Positions 31,199-43,770 of a stretch of 64,000 nucleotides of DNA are shown piece by piece. Source of the DNA: Hymenopellis radicata. Lineage: Eukaryota; Basidiomycota; Agaricomycetes; Agaricales; Physalacriaceae. The position numbers were made by a program, and so were the translations under genes. The stretch covers positions 62,001 through 126,000 of the forward strand of contig JADNRX010000144.1 of NCBI GenBank assembly GCA_015501595.1, written 5' to 3'. A model generated the notes under the pieces. It worked only from the letters and a program-made list of their open reading frames with translations, did not search any database and was not told where the DNA came from. Numbering within the stretch: the first letter of the stretch is position 1; each line of letters starts with the position of its first letter.

Positions 31199-33302
31199 TC
31201 AAATCTGAGGCGTCCAATCAGCGAGCCAGGCCAGCATATACGCGACCGCCTGCTCCTGAACGTACGCAATCGTCGGTTCAACCTCTGCATTCTCAATGAT
31301 CATGTCCGCCGTGTGTGATCCCTTGCCGAGAAGGACCGGTGTCAGGGAGGTCGATTGGAAGTCGATCAAGCGACTCGAGACTGTGGCGTCTATCCAGGGA
31401 TCATCTAAGAGTAGCAGCCGGAATGAGCTGTTATGCATTCGTGCGTCGGTGAGGAAGAAACGCACTAAGGCCATTAGCGAAGAAGACTCGATCGACGTGA
31501 ACGTTCCATCCGCCGAATTTGGTGTTGGTGGCGTCGACGGCGGGATACGCGGACATGGGCTTGTCGCCAAAGGTTTTCGGGAAGAACATTTGACACACGG
31601 AGCGCTACGGGGATGTGAGTGGTGTCAGCACGTTCTCATGGACAATAGCTTCATGTACCTTGGAATATTCGAGATCGACAAAGCGAGAAACGATGGTGGG
31701 ATGGCCTTCGGGCGTACCGGTCTAGAGAAAAGTGTGCGTTAGAACGAGATTATACGCAACATGAAGAGGCATGGCACCCACCTGGAACCATCCGAATTCA
31801 TTGCATCTGTTCTTATTTTAGGGTGGCGCAGAAATCGGAAGAAGGAGCTTACACCATCCAACTCCAAGAACGCGCTCCATTGTCAACGCTGATGTTCCTG
31901 TATTGAGGTAGGGTATCATCGTGAGTGCTGATGTCCGCACTAGAGGAAAAATAAGTCTCTCATTACAATGCACAAACCCGGTCGAACGGCTCACTCTGAG
32001 ATTAAGGGATTTTGCTCTCGCATCCACGAGCCGAATGCTTCGAGCGCATGATCAAGACCCCATCCGCTCTCCGGGGCGCTGGTGTTCTTCCCGTCGACCT
32101 CGCAGACCTCCAAGTAGTCGCAGAACTCGTAAAAGGGCTGATTAGGACCTCTATATTGCTGAAGCTCCTGCCACAAGCCCATTGGTTGGCTAACTAATCA
32201 CGGTCCTTGAGAAAACACGAGGGGCTGTGAAAGGAAGACAACATACGCGTGTTTGCAACATCGTCGACGTAGGTGACGTTTCCCATACCAAAGTTTTCCT
32301 TCAAGGCTTGTATTGCGAGGTCGTCATCGCTGGAGAAGACCTCGTCGACGTGAGAGATGACGGCTTGGAAATCGCTGGAGCAGTTGGCGGGCATGCGGGT
32401 GCGGACGGCGTCTCCGTATTGCCAGAAGTCTCTGGGGAGGGTGTTAACTAGTGGCGGTCAGGCGAGGGGATAACCGACTCAATAGCTTCAACTACGGCCG
32501 ACGAAGCGTAGCCGGCGTAGAAGATCTCGGGGCGTCTAGCAGAGAGTCAGGAGGTACAGTAAGGAAATAGGACGAATATAGTTACTGGTAGACGGCCCAG
32601 TTAACCACCGCGCCTAAGACACATCGTCAATAACCTCCATCAAAGACAGAAGCAACTCTGTGTTCTTACCTGGATAACTTCCGCCAAAAAGAATCCACGG
32701 AGCCTTATCCGGTCCAACCGAGTCGCCTCCTTCCATAGGTAACACAATATTTTGTGCTAGGTACACCATGTCGTCGATATTTTGTTGGAGGGTAAGATAC
32801 TGGAGACTCTCTTCGGAGAGATCTGGGTACGGATTGCTCTGACCGAAGAAGCGGTGCTCGAGGGCGATTGAGGCGCTGGTTGTGGCTTGCGCGACCAGGT
32901 CTATTATGCTGTCATTCGCACTGAGGATTTGCCAGAAGCCTGTGGTCGTGATAGATATGCATCAAGTTGAAGAGAGGAGACTTGCCGTCTGCGTTCTGTT
33001 CTCCGACGTTCTCCAGAAGAATTGGTCCGCCTTTGGGTATGTTGGGAAAGTTGAGAGGAAAGAAATTAAGGAGGAATCTCACCTGGTTGGTAGAATTCTC
33101 CGGAGAAGAAATAACGCTGCTTGAATGTGCCCAAAGAGGGATTGGCGTGGTCGATGAGCTGATCGAACCAATACGTCGTATTGTATTTCTCGGGGTTTGG
33201 GATGTCTCGTGTATCCAACAGTCGTCGATGTATACCAGGCTGATATGCATATATACCGCTGACGAATGCAGAGCTGGAAAGCAAGAGAGAAGTCCACAGC
33301 AT
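31199..33302 (-). CDS. S28 serine peptidase (prolyl/serine carboxypeptidase family)
   Basis: Eleven exons give about 507 residues. A signal peptide (MLWTSLLLSSSAFVSGIYA) precedes NTTYWFDQLIDHANPSLGTF. The catalytic serine is in FGGSYPG, the aspartate in NDPWID, and the histidine in GKGSHTAD, giving a complete Ser-Asp-His set in family order. EHRFFGQSNPYPDLS and CNEFGWFQ are other family signatures. Intron 2 (32940-32985) starts GCAAGT, a GC-AG intron; the rest are GT-AG. It is secreted, or delivered to the vacuole, and should cleave after proline in acidic conditions. A TATA box lies 54 nt before the ATG. A fragment of a paralogue is at 3959-4367. Confidence 0.95.
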
Positions 33303-33355
33303 TTTAGCCTCCTAAAGAAGGGACGGGCGCGAGGATGTCGAGCAGACGGCGCTGC

Positions 33356-33364
33356 TTTTATATA
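33356..33364 (-). promoter_or_regulatory. TATA box of the S28 peptidase gene
   Basis: TATATAAAA on the minus strand, 54 nt upstream of the ATG at 33302. Confidence 0.7.
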
Positions 33365-34269
33365 GAGGGCGCGCTCTCGTATCGTAAACATAGATCGACA
33401 TCGCTTTTGCACCGGATTCCTTTTCATGTTTTAAAACCGGTTCCGCGTAACATCCATAAAGGATGAGAAACGGAAGTCTGAGATCTGAACGCGGTGGATG
33501 TCCGATTCCTGTTCGGTGATTGTATTATGAACGTAACATGACAGGGAGAGTAAAAAACTCGACTGACTTTTGGAACAGCATGAATTGAGGAAGCAGGCCG
33601 TAGAGAAGTAAGGTCTAATTGGGCATTTCGGGAGATACGGGCAATCAACGGACTAGTGCAACGGCAGGATGAGGCCGCACACATGAGAGTGTGAGCACTT
33701 CCTGCCTTGAAGAGTATGATGTATCCGTTGATCCAGGAGTCGGGAAATGCGTGTCCGGATTGAAGTCGCCTAGAAGAACTCTCTACGCGGGATCTGAGAA
33801 AGAGATACGTTCAACGATTATCTCGGGTTCCAGCCATACAGCATCAAGGGTGCAATAATTTCTTTACCGAGTATGATGTGTCAAGAAGAGACACGTACGG
33901 AAGCAGCCAGCAATGCGGTGCTATTGATTTGTTTATGTATCCGATCGGCGCTTCTCTGCAGAGGACGGCTCCGATAAAATGGCCGCGATGGAGGGAGATG
34001 CTGGGAAGCTTTGGATCGTGAGGTTTTCGCGTTGATGTCCAGAGGTGCGTCTTTCCATGTGTCATTTCGCCTTGCTGACGTTTTAATTAGCATTGTTACC
34101 CGAGGCTACCTCCACGGCCGTGTTTCCCCGTCGCTCTCCAGGCAGTCAATATCCCAACCATTATGGCTCCCATATGTCCGGCCTGACTAGGAGTGATTTG
34201 CGCGTTTATGTATGTCTCACTGTGTCGGCCGGACTTCTTCCCTTGGCTGCCATTGCTTGGGATGACGCG
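33365..34269. other. Spacer without a recognisable gene
   Basis: Upstream of the S28 gene. Several short frames but no domain, no repeated block and no clear splice pattern. Confidence 0.4.
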
Positions 34270-35112
34270 TTCCATGTCGCTGGAGAACGCCCATTACGGA
34301 GATGCCGCTACAGAACGTAGTTGTAAGCGAGCGCAGGCAGCAGGTGAGCCAGTTGAAAGTCTACTTCATCTTATTCTTGATAGACAAAGAGCACAGCCGC
34401 CATGCTTCTTGCTTCCTAGAGTTTGGACAGCAAATCGAAACCGACCTAAAACCCCAATGCGGACGGCCTAGCATCACGTCTACGATCCAATCTCAGGTCT
34501 ACTCGTGCCCATTTGGACTTTGACCTCCCGAGCTACTCGATCTGATCATATCCCACTTCGGCGCTTGTGCATCCCACCTGGACGCGCATCAGTCGACGTC
34601 ATCTCCCGCCTCTAATGCTCTCTTCATCCCGTGCCAAAGAGCTCAACGAGCTGCTTTGTTCATCTTGGAAGATGCCCTCCCCGACATACGTCTTGACCGC
34701 GGTACTGGGGGCACCACGATCGTATAGGAAACTCATTAACACTATAAATGCGAAGGAGCACATGAGGACGCGGCGGAGGCCTTTCTTCGTACAGGCGCTC
34801 CCAAAATATTCCGGTAATGTCCCATACGCGTCAACATATTGGGTTGCCTTGAAGTTCTGTGTTGGTTCCGTGCATTTCGCGCTGTGGGTTCGGCGTCGAT
34901 GTATCGTTAGCGGAACTGTGTCGATTCTCAAGATGCTCTCTGGATATTATTGTGGTGAGTTCCGCCGCGTATATTCGTTAATCGCCCGCATGACGTGGTT
35001 GTTTGGGTGGCCGAAAATGCGTCGTCACATTTTAATGGCCTTTCTTCGTTTGGTACCATTGTTTCTCTACCTAGCCATCACGAATGTGTTACAAATGTTC
35101 ATTCCCACTTAG
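34270..35112 (+). pseudogene. F-box gene relic
   Basis: Degenerate sequence with TTTGACCTCCCG followed by a frame reading ELLDLIISHFGACASHLDAH, which resembles an F-box start. Then comes a piece containing ALPDIRLD. Blocks of it recur at 42740-43400 (for example around CGGCCTAGCATCACGT at 34466 and 43371, and CTGGACGCGCATCAG at 34579 and 42800), but in a different order. Multiple stops and frame changes. The open frame 34567-35112 is probably not real coding. Confidence 0.5.
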
Positions 35113-36302
35113 AGATTTTGAAATATCCCTCATCATCTGTTCCGACTTCAACACAAAAATTCTTGACCTAAACAATGTCATGTTGCTGGAAAGAAACTGA
35201 GAAGGGCACACATACCCAATGGTGAACAACACCGACGACGAAATCCGGACTTGAGATAAGGTCATAGGAGCGAATGACGCCACTATGAGAATGGCCGTAC
35301 AGGAACAACTCATCCCAGGTAACAGACATCGCTTCCCACTGAAGGCCGTCAGTCGCCACACCGCGCAGTGTCCGACTTCTGATGGAAGAGCTTGAATAAG
35401 CATAAGGAGATTGACATAAACGAGCGCGACCCACTGGCTCTTTTTGGCAAATTTCGCCAGTTCAAGGGTTGCTTGATGAAGATCGAGGAAATCCATGTAT
35501 ATGACGAGAAAACCACGGAAGTGAGGGATGGCGTCCTCATTCGCAATGATCTGATGGGCATCTAAGGGTCCAAGTCAGTGCCGTTGATTGCAAGTACTGG
35601 TGACAGGCGTACGGGCATGGGCTAATGGACACAGGCACAGCACGTAAAGCTTCATCGAAGTTGACCGTGTCGGTGTGATCTCGTGGGTTGTACTCTCGTA
35701 GCCGGGACGTATTACCAACGTATGATTGGGGTGAGACTCCGAAAACATCCCGACCACGCGATACAAATACAGTTCTACCCAGCAATGCGCCGACCTTGAC
35801 TGACAAAAAATGAGTGAGGGACACGAACGATGGGAGGGAGCATACCGAAGCCAAGAGGTTGCTTTTGAGGGAGGTCAAAGCCCCGTTGAACCATTCGGAG
35901 GAGAAGGCATGTTTGTTGCCGAGAGCACGCGACTGGTCGGAAAGAGCTTTCATGTTTTCAGTTCTGAATTGCAGTGTGTACATGCTTTCGAGGTCGAATA
36001 GCGCGCCCTCTAACGGATCCGCAATCATTCGTTTAGGCTGGCTCGGCTTCCTTGTCAATGTTGGTAGATGGGGCGTCCGAGTGACACACCTCGGGACGGG
36101 GCTGCCAGTGGCGACGCAGTTTCCTGGACAAACGGGCGAGCTGCCTCAGCATGTCTTCGTCAGCGACGTCAGGTAAGCTCTCTAACTGGTCCTGCAGGTC
36201 GGAAAGCGCATCAAGAGTAGCGCTGTAGTCGATGCAGAGAGACTGGGGTCGTTTCCTTCGGTCTTCGAGGAGAGTATCGCAGGTCATGGTCGGGGAGGTC
36301 AT
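35089..36302 (-). CDS. Unknown multi-exon gene, structure unresolved
   Basis: Minus-strand pieces with coding character: MTCDTLLEDRRKRPQSLCID through SATLDALSDLQDQLESLPDV (36302-36033), then, after a frame change, ADPLEGALFDLESMYTLQFR (to about 35850), an intron GTATGC...GTCAG near 35805-35850, and further frames down to 35100 including HFRGFLVIYMDFLDLHQATL. I could not find one set of splices joining all pieces. No family recognised. It may be a decayed gene. Confidence 0.35.
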
Positions 36303-36940
36303 GGAGGTGAGAAGAAAGGGGTGTTTGAGCTGTGATGCAGCCGCGAAGAGTTGATCGGACTAAGTCATTTCCTGGTAACAGCTCTCGCAGTTCTTCGAGG
36401 ACCTTGTCGAGAATTGTAAACCTTCAGTGTATGACAGCTTTTCGAACTCAGGCTTTCGTCGCTGCAAATTGCAACGAGTACTCGCCACAAAAAATGAAAA
36501 GCCCGACTTGCGGCGCAGCCCCCATGATCATGTGATCGCGATTCGCAATCTGTGTTCCATTGGTATGCGGCTCAGACGGCTCCCCAATTGTCCGCAGCTG
36601 CTGATCTTGGATGCCGACAAGCTGCTTGACGTGGAGCGTAGAATCGTGTTGCGGTCCTGGTACTTGGTGGACGATTATAAGCGTATCACCAGTGACCACC
36701 TCTGGAGTGAGTAAAGAGGACTTTAGTTGCTACATGGCGCCGCCTTCTGGGACACCGTTATGTTCTGTTTCGTTTTTTATGGCCTCAGGTTCGCCGGCAA
36801 TCAACATAGATTCATCGTTCATGGCGGCGTATGCGAGAACTAGACTAGAATATATGGTTCATCCTAAGCTTAACGCCCAGTAGACGAATCCCAGTATTTG
36901 TCTCAGTTGAGTGGGCATAACCACTGCCCCAACACAGAGT
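36303..36940. other. Spacer without a recognisable gene
   Basis: Open frames on both strands near 36430-36720 overlap each other and show no domain. Homology to the other ligase copies begins near 36947, in the 3' flank of the ligase. Confidence 0.35.
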
Positions 36941-37039
36941 AGGAATGTATCTGATTGATACCATACGTCGGTATATGAGAATGTCCGGGCAAAGGTACTG
37001 TACTGTCCCGTGGTATATAGAGAAGTCGAGTATGAAACT

Positions 37040-38228
37040 TCATTCATCGTCCGCAGCAGGCTTCGCCCCAGGCTTCCTATGCTCGGGTACCTCTGCGTCC
37101 TTGGGCGCGTCCTTGTCTGCGGCTTCTCCGACGAACGTGGGGAACCGCGGCACCCCGTCGCGCGTAAGCTCCTGGAACCGATACGTGATGATGGTCCCAA
37201 CCTTGGGCGGGTTCTTGCGCTGCTTGTCGTTCAACCCCGAGCCGACCTTGAACGCCTTTCCAGACTCCATTTTGCATAGAAGCGCCCCACAGACGCCGAC
37301 GTTGCGACCGTGGCCTTCGTTATGTCCAGTCACGATGGCCTCGGCGTCGTAAAATGTCTATCATCACCGTGAGGATTTAAAATAAACCGAGTAATAGACG
37401 AACACAAACCTTGACTTTGAGCAGAGTGGCAGATCGACGTCCTTCGTATCGTGAGCCAGGCTTGCGGAGCATCAAGCCCTCGCCACCGAGAGTCTCCACC
37501 TTCTTGAGCTCCTCGAGAACATGCTCCCGGCTTTTGGCGGCGATGTGCTCGACCACCTCGACTTTATCCGATGCATGCGTGCCTTTCTCGCCAAACAATC
37601 GCTCCAGGTGTTTAATCCGCGTTTCGAATGGCTCGTTGCCTTTGGATGGAATGTCGAATACCTGGAACGTAATTCCGCTCCAGTGTGGCGAGTTCATGGT
37701 CTTGACGATGGATATTGTATCCTGGAATTTGCCTCGTCCGCCAAAGAGCTCGCCATCGAGCGTCACGTCCCTGGGCAGTTCTTATGTGGGGGTTCGACGA
37801 ATTGTGTAGATGAGCGGTGTAGAGACGTACTGTCGAGGAACCATTTGGGAGGCGTGAAGGGATTTCCGTGGCGACTGTACATATGCTTGCCATCGTAAAA
37901 TGTCCTAACCGTAAATTAGAATTAACACTTGATATGAAGAGCCCGCACACCGAACGCCATCCAACTTCTCGGAAATGAGCCACCCTGTTGGATCAGGACC
38001 CTTCTCGATATCCCATTTGTTAGCTAAGAGTAGCTCAGGTGCAATCTTAGACGATGGGGGCCGCGAGTCATCGGAAATCGCGTCGTATGAGCCTAGACGC
38101 ATCAATCTCGTCAGTAGCACACCTGTGCAAAAAAGTGAGCGGTGCTCACCGTTCTCAGCTGCAGTAGCCATGGTGGGCAGTATCCAGTACCAGACGTACA
38201 CGGCTGACACATATAGCACATATCCCAC
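37040..38228 (-). pseudogene. ATP-dependent DNA ligase, copy 1, lacking the SWIM part
   Basis: All catalytic motifs are present in order: adenylation lysine in SEKLDGVR, RHGNPF, TLDGELFGGRGKF, EGLMLRKPGSRYEG and LLKVK. A C-terminal OB-fold part (VTGHNEGHGRNVGVCGALLC ... TFVGEA) ends ADDE at 37040. Introns lie at about 37365-37410, 37780-37830 and 37905-37950. Upstream of PELLLANKWDIEKG the sequence no longer matches the other copies: the SWIM zinc finger and the Lys/Ala-rich linker are missing, replaced by an unrelated N-terminus (possible ATG at 38176 in MATAAENG). It may still make a minimal ligase if that start is used. Confidence 0.75.
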
Positions 38229-38567
38229 CCCATGTCATGCTGAATGGAAGCGTAAACGTGGGGTTCTCCATGACAGATATAAAGCGACGTGGTGGTGCGA
38301 AAGCAAAGGCGAGTTGATTTTGATCGATCATGCACATGATGATCATGCCATTCTTCCACAATCTCACTAACGCGCTTTCTCAGCATTAGCTCTAGGCGCC
38401 TGTCATTACTCTTCAAATGGACACCCTACTTACGGCCTTGGTGCCCGCAGAGCTTTATGTTAACCGGACAACTTCGTATCACAACACTATTCGAATCGCT
38501 TGTCCTGAAAAAACAAATTGTACGTCAAAGTTGCGGATTGATTTCGCTGATACCCCGCACGTATCTA

Positions 38568-39395
38568 CTAAAAACCTTCGATGTACATGCCTTCCTCGCA
38601 CTTCTTCATAAACTGTCCAAACTCAATCGCCACCTCCTCGAAGGACGCAATTTCCTCTTCCGTCTCAAGCGCGGCCTTGGCTTTGGGCAAGAGCCTATCC
38701 ACGATCCTCCCTATCATCTGCGCTTCCTCGCTAAAAACCAACGCGTCGTTATCGACCGTGCGCATGAGGTGATACATCCCCCGCATATCGACCCTCTCGA
38801 GCGCAATGGGACACCCAGGCGAGTTAATAACCTTCAGCATATGATATGGCGTATCGAGCATGTCATCGATGTTCGCATTACGGTCGGGGAAGCCGCCTCG
38901 AAATGCAGCGCGCAGCGCGAGCGGGTCGCTGCCAGTGCCCCGTTCCTCGCGCTTCCACTCATTCAGTACCTGCAAGGCCTCTCTGATCACAACTTCAGCG
39001 CCCTTCACTGCAGTCGCATCGTCTTTGGCATCCACGACGGCTTTGATGCCTGCGTCGAGGAAGAACTGCTTTGCGCCTTCGGATGCTACCTCTTTCTCCA
39101 TGGCACTGGTGTGCAGATGCTCGAGGTATGCGATAATGACGCGGAGTGCCGCGCCCTTGAACCAACAGAACCCGGAATAATTGTAACACCAGAACTCGAC
39201 GTCCTCGTCTGTGTCGAAATCATCGGGGTCCTCTCGGATGCCTGTACGAATGTATTTGAGATTTAGTTGACCGCCCATGATGGTGAGAATAGAGGAGGAG
39301 TCTGAAACCTGTATGACTTGTCTTATGTTGCCGCCCGTCACTCCCACACCCAACATGTGATGCGCGCGCCACAGCCCAATTAGGCATGACGCCAC
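38568..39395 (-). CDS. Unknown acidic protein, about 260-275 residues
   Basis: One open frame with strongly protein-like composition (YIRTGIREDPDDFDTDEDVE, FWCYNYSGFCWFKGAALRVI, GAEVVIREALQVLNEWKREE), ending CEEGMYIEGF. A 41-nt segment after MASCLIGLWRAHHML begins GTGTGG and ends ACAG. It could be an intron, but as its length is not a multiple of three it would change the phase of the first codons. Alternatively translation starts at MGGQLNLKYIRTGI. No family recognised. Confidence 0.7.
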   Translation of the reverse strand: MASCLIGLWRAHHMLGVGVTGGNIRQVIQVSDSSSILTIMGGQLNLKYIRTGIREDPDDFDTDEDVEFWCYNYSGFCWFKGAALRVIIAYLEHLHTSAMEKEVASEGAKQFFLDAGIKAVVDAKDDATAVKGAEVVIREALQVLNEWKREERGTGSDPLALRAAFRGGFPDRNANIDDMLDTPYHMLKVINSPGCPIALERVDMRGMYHLMRTVDNDALVFSEEAQMIGRIVDRLLPKAKAALETEEEIASFEEVAIEFGQFMKKCEEGMYIEGF

Positions 39396-39426
39396 CAGCC
39401 TGGCTTCCTTGCACTTCTAGTCGTCG

Positions 39427-40785
39427 TCATGCATGAAGGGAAGATTCTGCTTTATTCGTCATAGAAGTTGATACAGCCTGAGTGCCTATGCATGCACAAA
39501 GTATCGTTGGTCCGACCGTCGTCTTCGAGCCACTCTCCATTTGGCAGTCAGATTCCGCATCAGCGTGCTCCGGCTCTCGCTGGCGCTTATGATCATCCGC
39601 CCCATCCGCCAATGGCTTTTCCGATCTGCAGAACGCCGCGCGCTCCAAGCCCGGGCAATCCTTGATGATCGTGCTTTGCCACTCCTCGAAGCAGACGAGG
39701 CGAAAAATCTTCAGTTCAGGGAGATATGTAGTAGCCAGGTCATCAAACAGCTTGAACACAGATGGTGTCGTGCCGTGATATTGTCCAAAAAACCGTACGG
39801 TAACGGTCTGAAGCTGTGGCATTCCTAGTGGAATGGAATCACAGAGCCATTTGAAGTAGGCGTAGGTGATACACAATGTCTCGAGATGGCGAAGAGCTAG
39901 TGGAGTGGGGTCTCCTTAAGCAAACACTTTAACCTTGAATCTGTAAGGAGGAAGAAGGCACTAACGATTTCGAGGCGAATCATCAAATTTCACGTCAGCC
40001 ATGTCCAGTGCTCTGAGAGGAGACTTCTGAAGCAGCGGAGCAAAGCATGCTGCACTCATCGACACACAGGAAAGCTTCAGAGTCCGCAGATTCTTTGCTT
40101 CAATTCCGTCGAAGAAGCTACCCATATCGGACACAGAGCACGTCAGCGTCTCTAGGGAATCAAGGGAGAGAACCGCCGTTTCTTGGGACTCCGACGAGGG
40201 CATGAGGTCAGTGAAATCGAATTCGCATCCCCTAAATTCAAGATTTTCCGGATGAGGGAAACATTGCGCAAGGCACGACACCAAATGATTGAGGTGGGAA
40301 AACGGAACAGAAGCGAAAAGCACCCGAGTGAGAGGCATGTCCGCGAAGACACCTGAGATAGTGGGCCTCCAATGAGCAAGCGCAGTACCCCATACCTCGA
40401 CGGACTTGACGTGCACGAGTAACGACATGATATGCACCGCCTGGGCCCGATATATGGCCGGAGGACTTCCTTCGCTCTGGAGGATGATACTGGTAAAGGA
40501 ACGGGCGATAAGGGGGGATCTGGAAAGCATCTCGTCCAGTCTTTCCCAACCACGAGATTCCAACACAGGGGTCATATCAGCCGGGCAGAAGCGACGGAAA
40601 AGATGTCGGATGGCGCGGGGACGGAAAGAATGTGAGGCTAAGGAGCATGCAACGAGAGCTTCGCGAGAATCGTGTCGAAGAGCACCACTCCGATTAATTG
40701 ACACGAGCTCATCGATTATTTTGTCTATGAGCTCCTGGGGAAACGAGGCTGGTGCTGCACAGACCGAAGACATTGTCTTCAGCAC
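39427..40785 (-). CDS. F-box-like protein, two exons
   Basis: Exon 1 (40785 to about 39963) has ASFPQELIDKIIDELVSINR followed by ALVACSLASHSFRPRAIRHL, the standard fungal F-box-like start (FPxELIDxIIDxL ... CSLxxxxxRPRAxxxLF). Leucine-rich segments follow (SLETLTCSVSDMGSFFDGIE). The intron runs GTTAGT...CTTAAG, and exon 2 resumes as DPTPLALRHLETLCITYAYF through MPQLQTVTVRFFGQY to LERAAF. The last 50 residues are low-complexity, so the true stop may differ. A likely SCF ubiquitin-ligase adaptor of unknown target. Confidence 0.8.
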
Positions 40786-41963
40786 CCATTAGGCGATTAA
40801 AAACAATGAACAGTGACGAACTTGCCTTCGGATAGAAAATCGTTTTGGTGGGACTGCTTTCGAAAAACAAGCGCGAATCTGCCCGAAGATACGGTAAGTT
40901 GACACTCTGGCTGGCGCAGGCTGAGAGCGTTGACTCACGAACGTTTTACGAATGCAGAACAAGAGACGTCGCGGCGAGTTGGCGCCTTGGGTTTGTTAAC
41001 GATGATGGTTGAGAGCAAGGAACCGGCAGATGCCGATCCTTGATTACCCACCCATGGACCTCCATCACATCGCTTGGATACATACTGCAATACGCTCCCA
41101 CTTAGATTGATGGGTATCTGCGGAGAGAACTCTAGTCTTTTTTCATCAATTCAAGAGTTCGGCGTCTGCCGAAACGGCTTGTCTTCCCACCACGACCACC
41201 AATTTTCTTGTCAGCCGGTGAATTTTCTCTGCCGTTGTGGTAAGGAAGGCTCCCGGGTTCATCTGACGAGCCAATGGTGTACTGTCTTCTTTAATATCTC
41301 GATCTCAGGCAGAGCGTTGGTCGATACCGTGGGTGCCTTCGTCGTGGTATCTGTTTGGACTGGCATGAACTCGCAAACTTGCAGTACGGCCGGGGTGGAT
41401 GTGCGCATAGGGATCTGTCACCGCTATTGCTTTTTGGGGACGGGGGTTCCCGTACGTCAGAAATCCAAGGCTTGTACCGCGAGAGCTTCTGGATTTCATA
41501 TAATTTAAAGGAGATTGATGGTTGGCTCCAGGCAGGAGCACAGCCACAGCACCTCTTTCTTCCTACCACTATGGTCAACAATATTTGGAAATCTGTATCC
41601 CCCCGCAACCCGTGCAATATCCCAACGCTTCTGTGGATACGGTCAAGAATGATTCTACGCACTGGAAGAGCTCGCCAATCCTGCGTTTAGGCGCAGAGAG
41701 GGTCATTCAACGCGACTCGCATGGATATCAAGCTTTCCTGGGCACAACCTGACGGACTTGCCAATGCAGCACGCGCACGAGAAAGAGGTGAGTTTTGTCT
41801 GTCTCGTCAATGCTGCAGGCGATGATATGACCGTAGTTGTACTCAGACTGTAAATGCCCTAATATGCGAACGGCGTCGTACTAAGCTTGCCCTTCTCGAC
41901 CTGGTGCGTCGTCCCTCTAACGGATACTTCATCACAGTCTCATGCTGCTGTAACAGCCGTTCC
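40786..41963. other. Spacer, possible fragment on the plus strand
   Basis: A plus-strand frame near 41560-41750 (YHYGQQYLEICIPPQPVQYP) has protein-like composition but no neighbouring exon I can join. The rest shows nothing. Confidence 0.3.
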
Positions 41964-42461
41964 CTACATCCTCTTTACCGCCGTAGGATCACTCCAATGC
42001 AACACGCCCGCCATTATCAGATGATTCATCCCCGTCCAAAGCACCGTCGCGCTCCCTAGCTCCCTCGACGCGGCGCATGTTGCGAGACTAAGCACGCCCC
42101 ATGTTCCCCACATCGCCACTAGGCCCCTAGTCAGCCGCGTTTGGATGAAGGATAACGGAAGACGACACACGGATGGACGGCGTCACAGCGGGCCCTGACC
42201 TAGCTGCAACAATGTGCCCGACGCCAACGGCGGCGGTCATGCACGCGATAGCTTGGTTGAATCCTGGTGCCGCTGCGGCGTCAGAGATGTGCTGCAGACG
42301 ATGGTGAATTCCAAGTGATCAGGACGAAAACCGACGTACGAGTCCGCTGTACGATCCGACGACGCGCGTGATGGCGTTGTTGTATATCGTGCTCGGGCTG
42401 ATTGTGAGCAGGACAGCGACGAGGAGGTCGCGTAGCCTTTAATTGCGATTATGGTGCTCAT
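41964..42461 (-). pseudogene. Small multi-pass membrane protein, degraded
   Basis: Minus-strand pieces of hydrophobic character: DLLVAVLLTISPSTIYNNAI, then CMTAAVGVGHIVAARS, then VAMWGTWGVLSLATCAASRE and WTGMNHLIMAGVLHWSDPTA ending at 41964. They lie in different frames with no introns that join them cleanly. Probably a decayed gene for a four-helix membrane protein of about 150 residues. Confidence 0.45.
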
Positions 42462-42739
42462 GGTGGTCGTAGAGGAAGAGGGCTCAGGGGATTGAGAAGC
42501 AGGGCTGTCGAGACTGGGTCTTAGACGAGCGCTGTGTTTCAGACATCGGTCGTCGACGGTATGGACTCCTTTCGTTCGTATTACAGTAGTTCTGAATGCT
42601 TTTTATTTAGATTCTACGCGCTCAGTGCTCAGCCACCGAGCTCTGTCTATAATCATGACCTCCAAAACCATTCCAATATCTTCTCCAAACGGACACTCCC
42701 GGCTACATACTACGACCTTCACGTTTGAGCGTGTACCCA

Positions 42740-43400
42740 CAAGCTGCTCGACCTCCTGTCACGACACATCCACCCTTCTTGCGCGCTCATGCATCCCATC
42801 TGGACGCGCATCAGCCGGCGTCATCTTCCACCTCTAATGCTCGTCGTATCCTTCCTGGCCCGTGCTAGTGAGCTCGCCAAGCTCCTTTGCTCACTGCGGG
42901 ATACACTCTCCCTTCCATCGCAGCCATCACACTTACCGACTATACTTATGCGTGCCTCTTTGACGGCGGTACGGGGATGTCGTCCGTGGTACACACGACC
43001 TTACAGAAGCTGATCTAGCTCTGACATACACACGAAGAGGTTGAGGATGATGCTCTGGCTTTCGTCCTATCGGTCGCTTCTTCTTATTGATGTTGCACGA
43101 TTGCCATTGCTTGCGGCGGCAGCCGCCAAAAAACTTCACGCGCTCGGGGTGATGGGTGGAATGACGCGTCCCGCTCGCTGGAGGACTCCTGCATTGCGGA
43201 GATGCCTCTACAGAACAGCTAAGCGTGCGCGCGCAGCAGATGAGCCAGTCGAAAGGCGACGGATGGCTACTTTATCTTATTGACGATTGAGCAGCTTGCT
43301 TCCTACCATCACTTGGACTTTTGACAGCATTTGTTGCAAATCGAAACCGACCTCAAACCCCAACGCGGACGGCCTAGCATCACGTATACAGATCCGCTTT
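42740..43400 (+). pseudogene. F-box gene relic, related to 34270-35112
   Basis: CTCGACCTCCTGTCACGACA reads LDLLSRHIHPSCALMHPIW, matching the relic at 34.5 kb. A second block (43168-43400) matches 34275-34480, but here it lies downstream rather than upstream of the first. Neither copy is intact. Confidence 0.5.
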
Positions 43401-43770
43401 GAGCTCAACTCTCCATCCCTCTCGCCTTGTCAAGCAGCACAGCCACCGATCGTTTCTTTTGCTTGAACTAGCGTCTCATTGGAAGAGATGTTCGTTACAT
43501 CCATCAAGACATCTCTTTTTCGAACTTTCGGATTGTGGACTCTTCGAAATGTGGACGGGACCTGTGGCCGCCTTTGTGTCGTTTCACCCTATTCGACAGG
43601 AACAATGGGCGAACACAATGGTGAACCCATTCAGGACGCCAGTGGCCTGACGCGGGTGACGCCTTAAAGAGGAGCGCCGACGATTGTTGAACCCCCACTA
43701 TTACGACGCCTACAAGCCTTTCCTTTCAACGCGACATAGAACTCAAATTTCCTCGTTCATTTTTTTCAGC

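Noticed and set aside
34567..35112. 181-residue plus-strand frame as a membrane protein
   Set aside because: It starts inside a block shared with another relic in a different frame and lacks any domain; composition alone does not support it.
37010..37810. Plus-strand open frames over the ligase copies (also at 47726-48624 and 58039-58769)
   Set aside because: They recur only because the ligase is repeated. The minus strand carries all ligase motifs, so these are antisense shadows.
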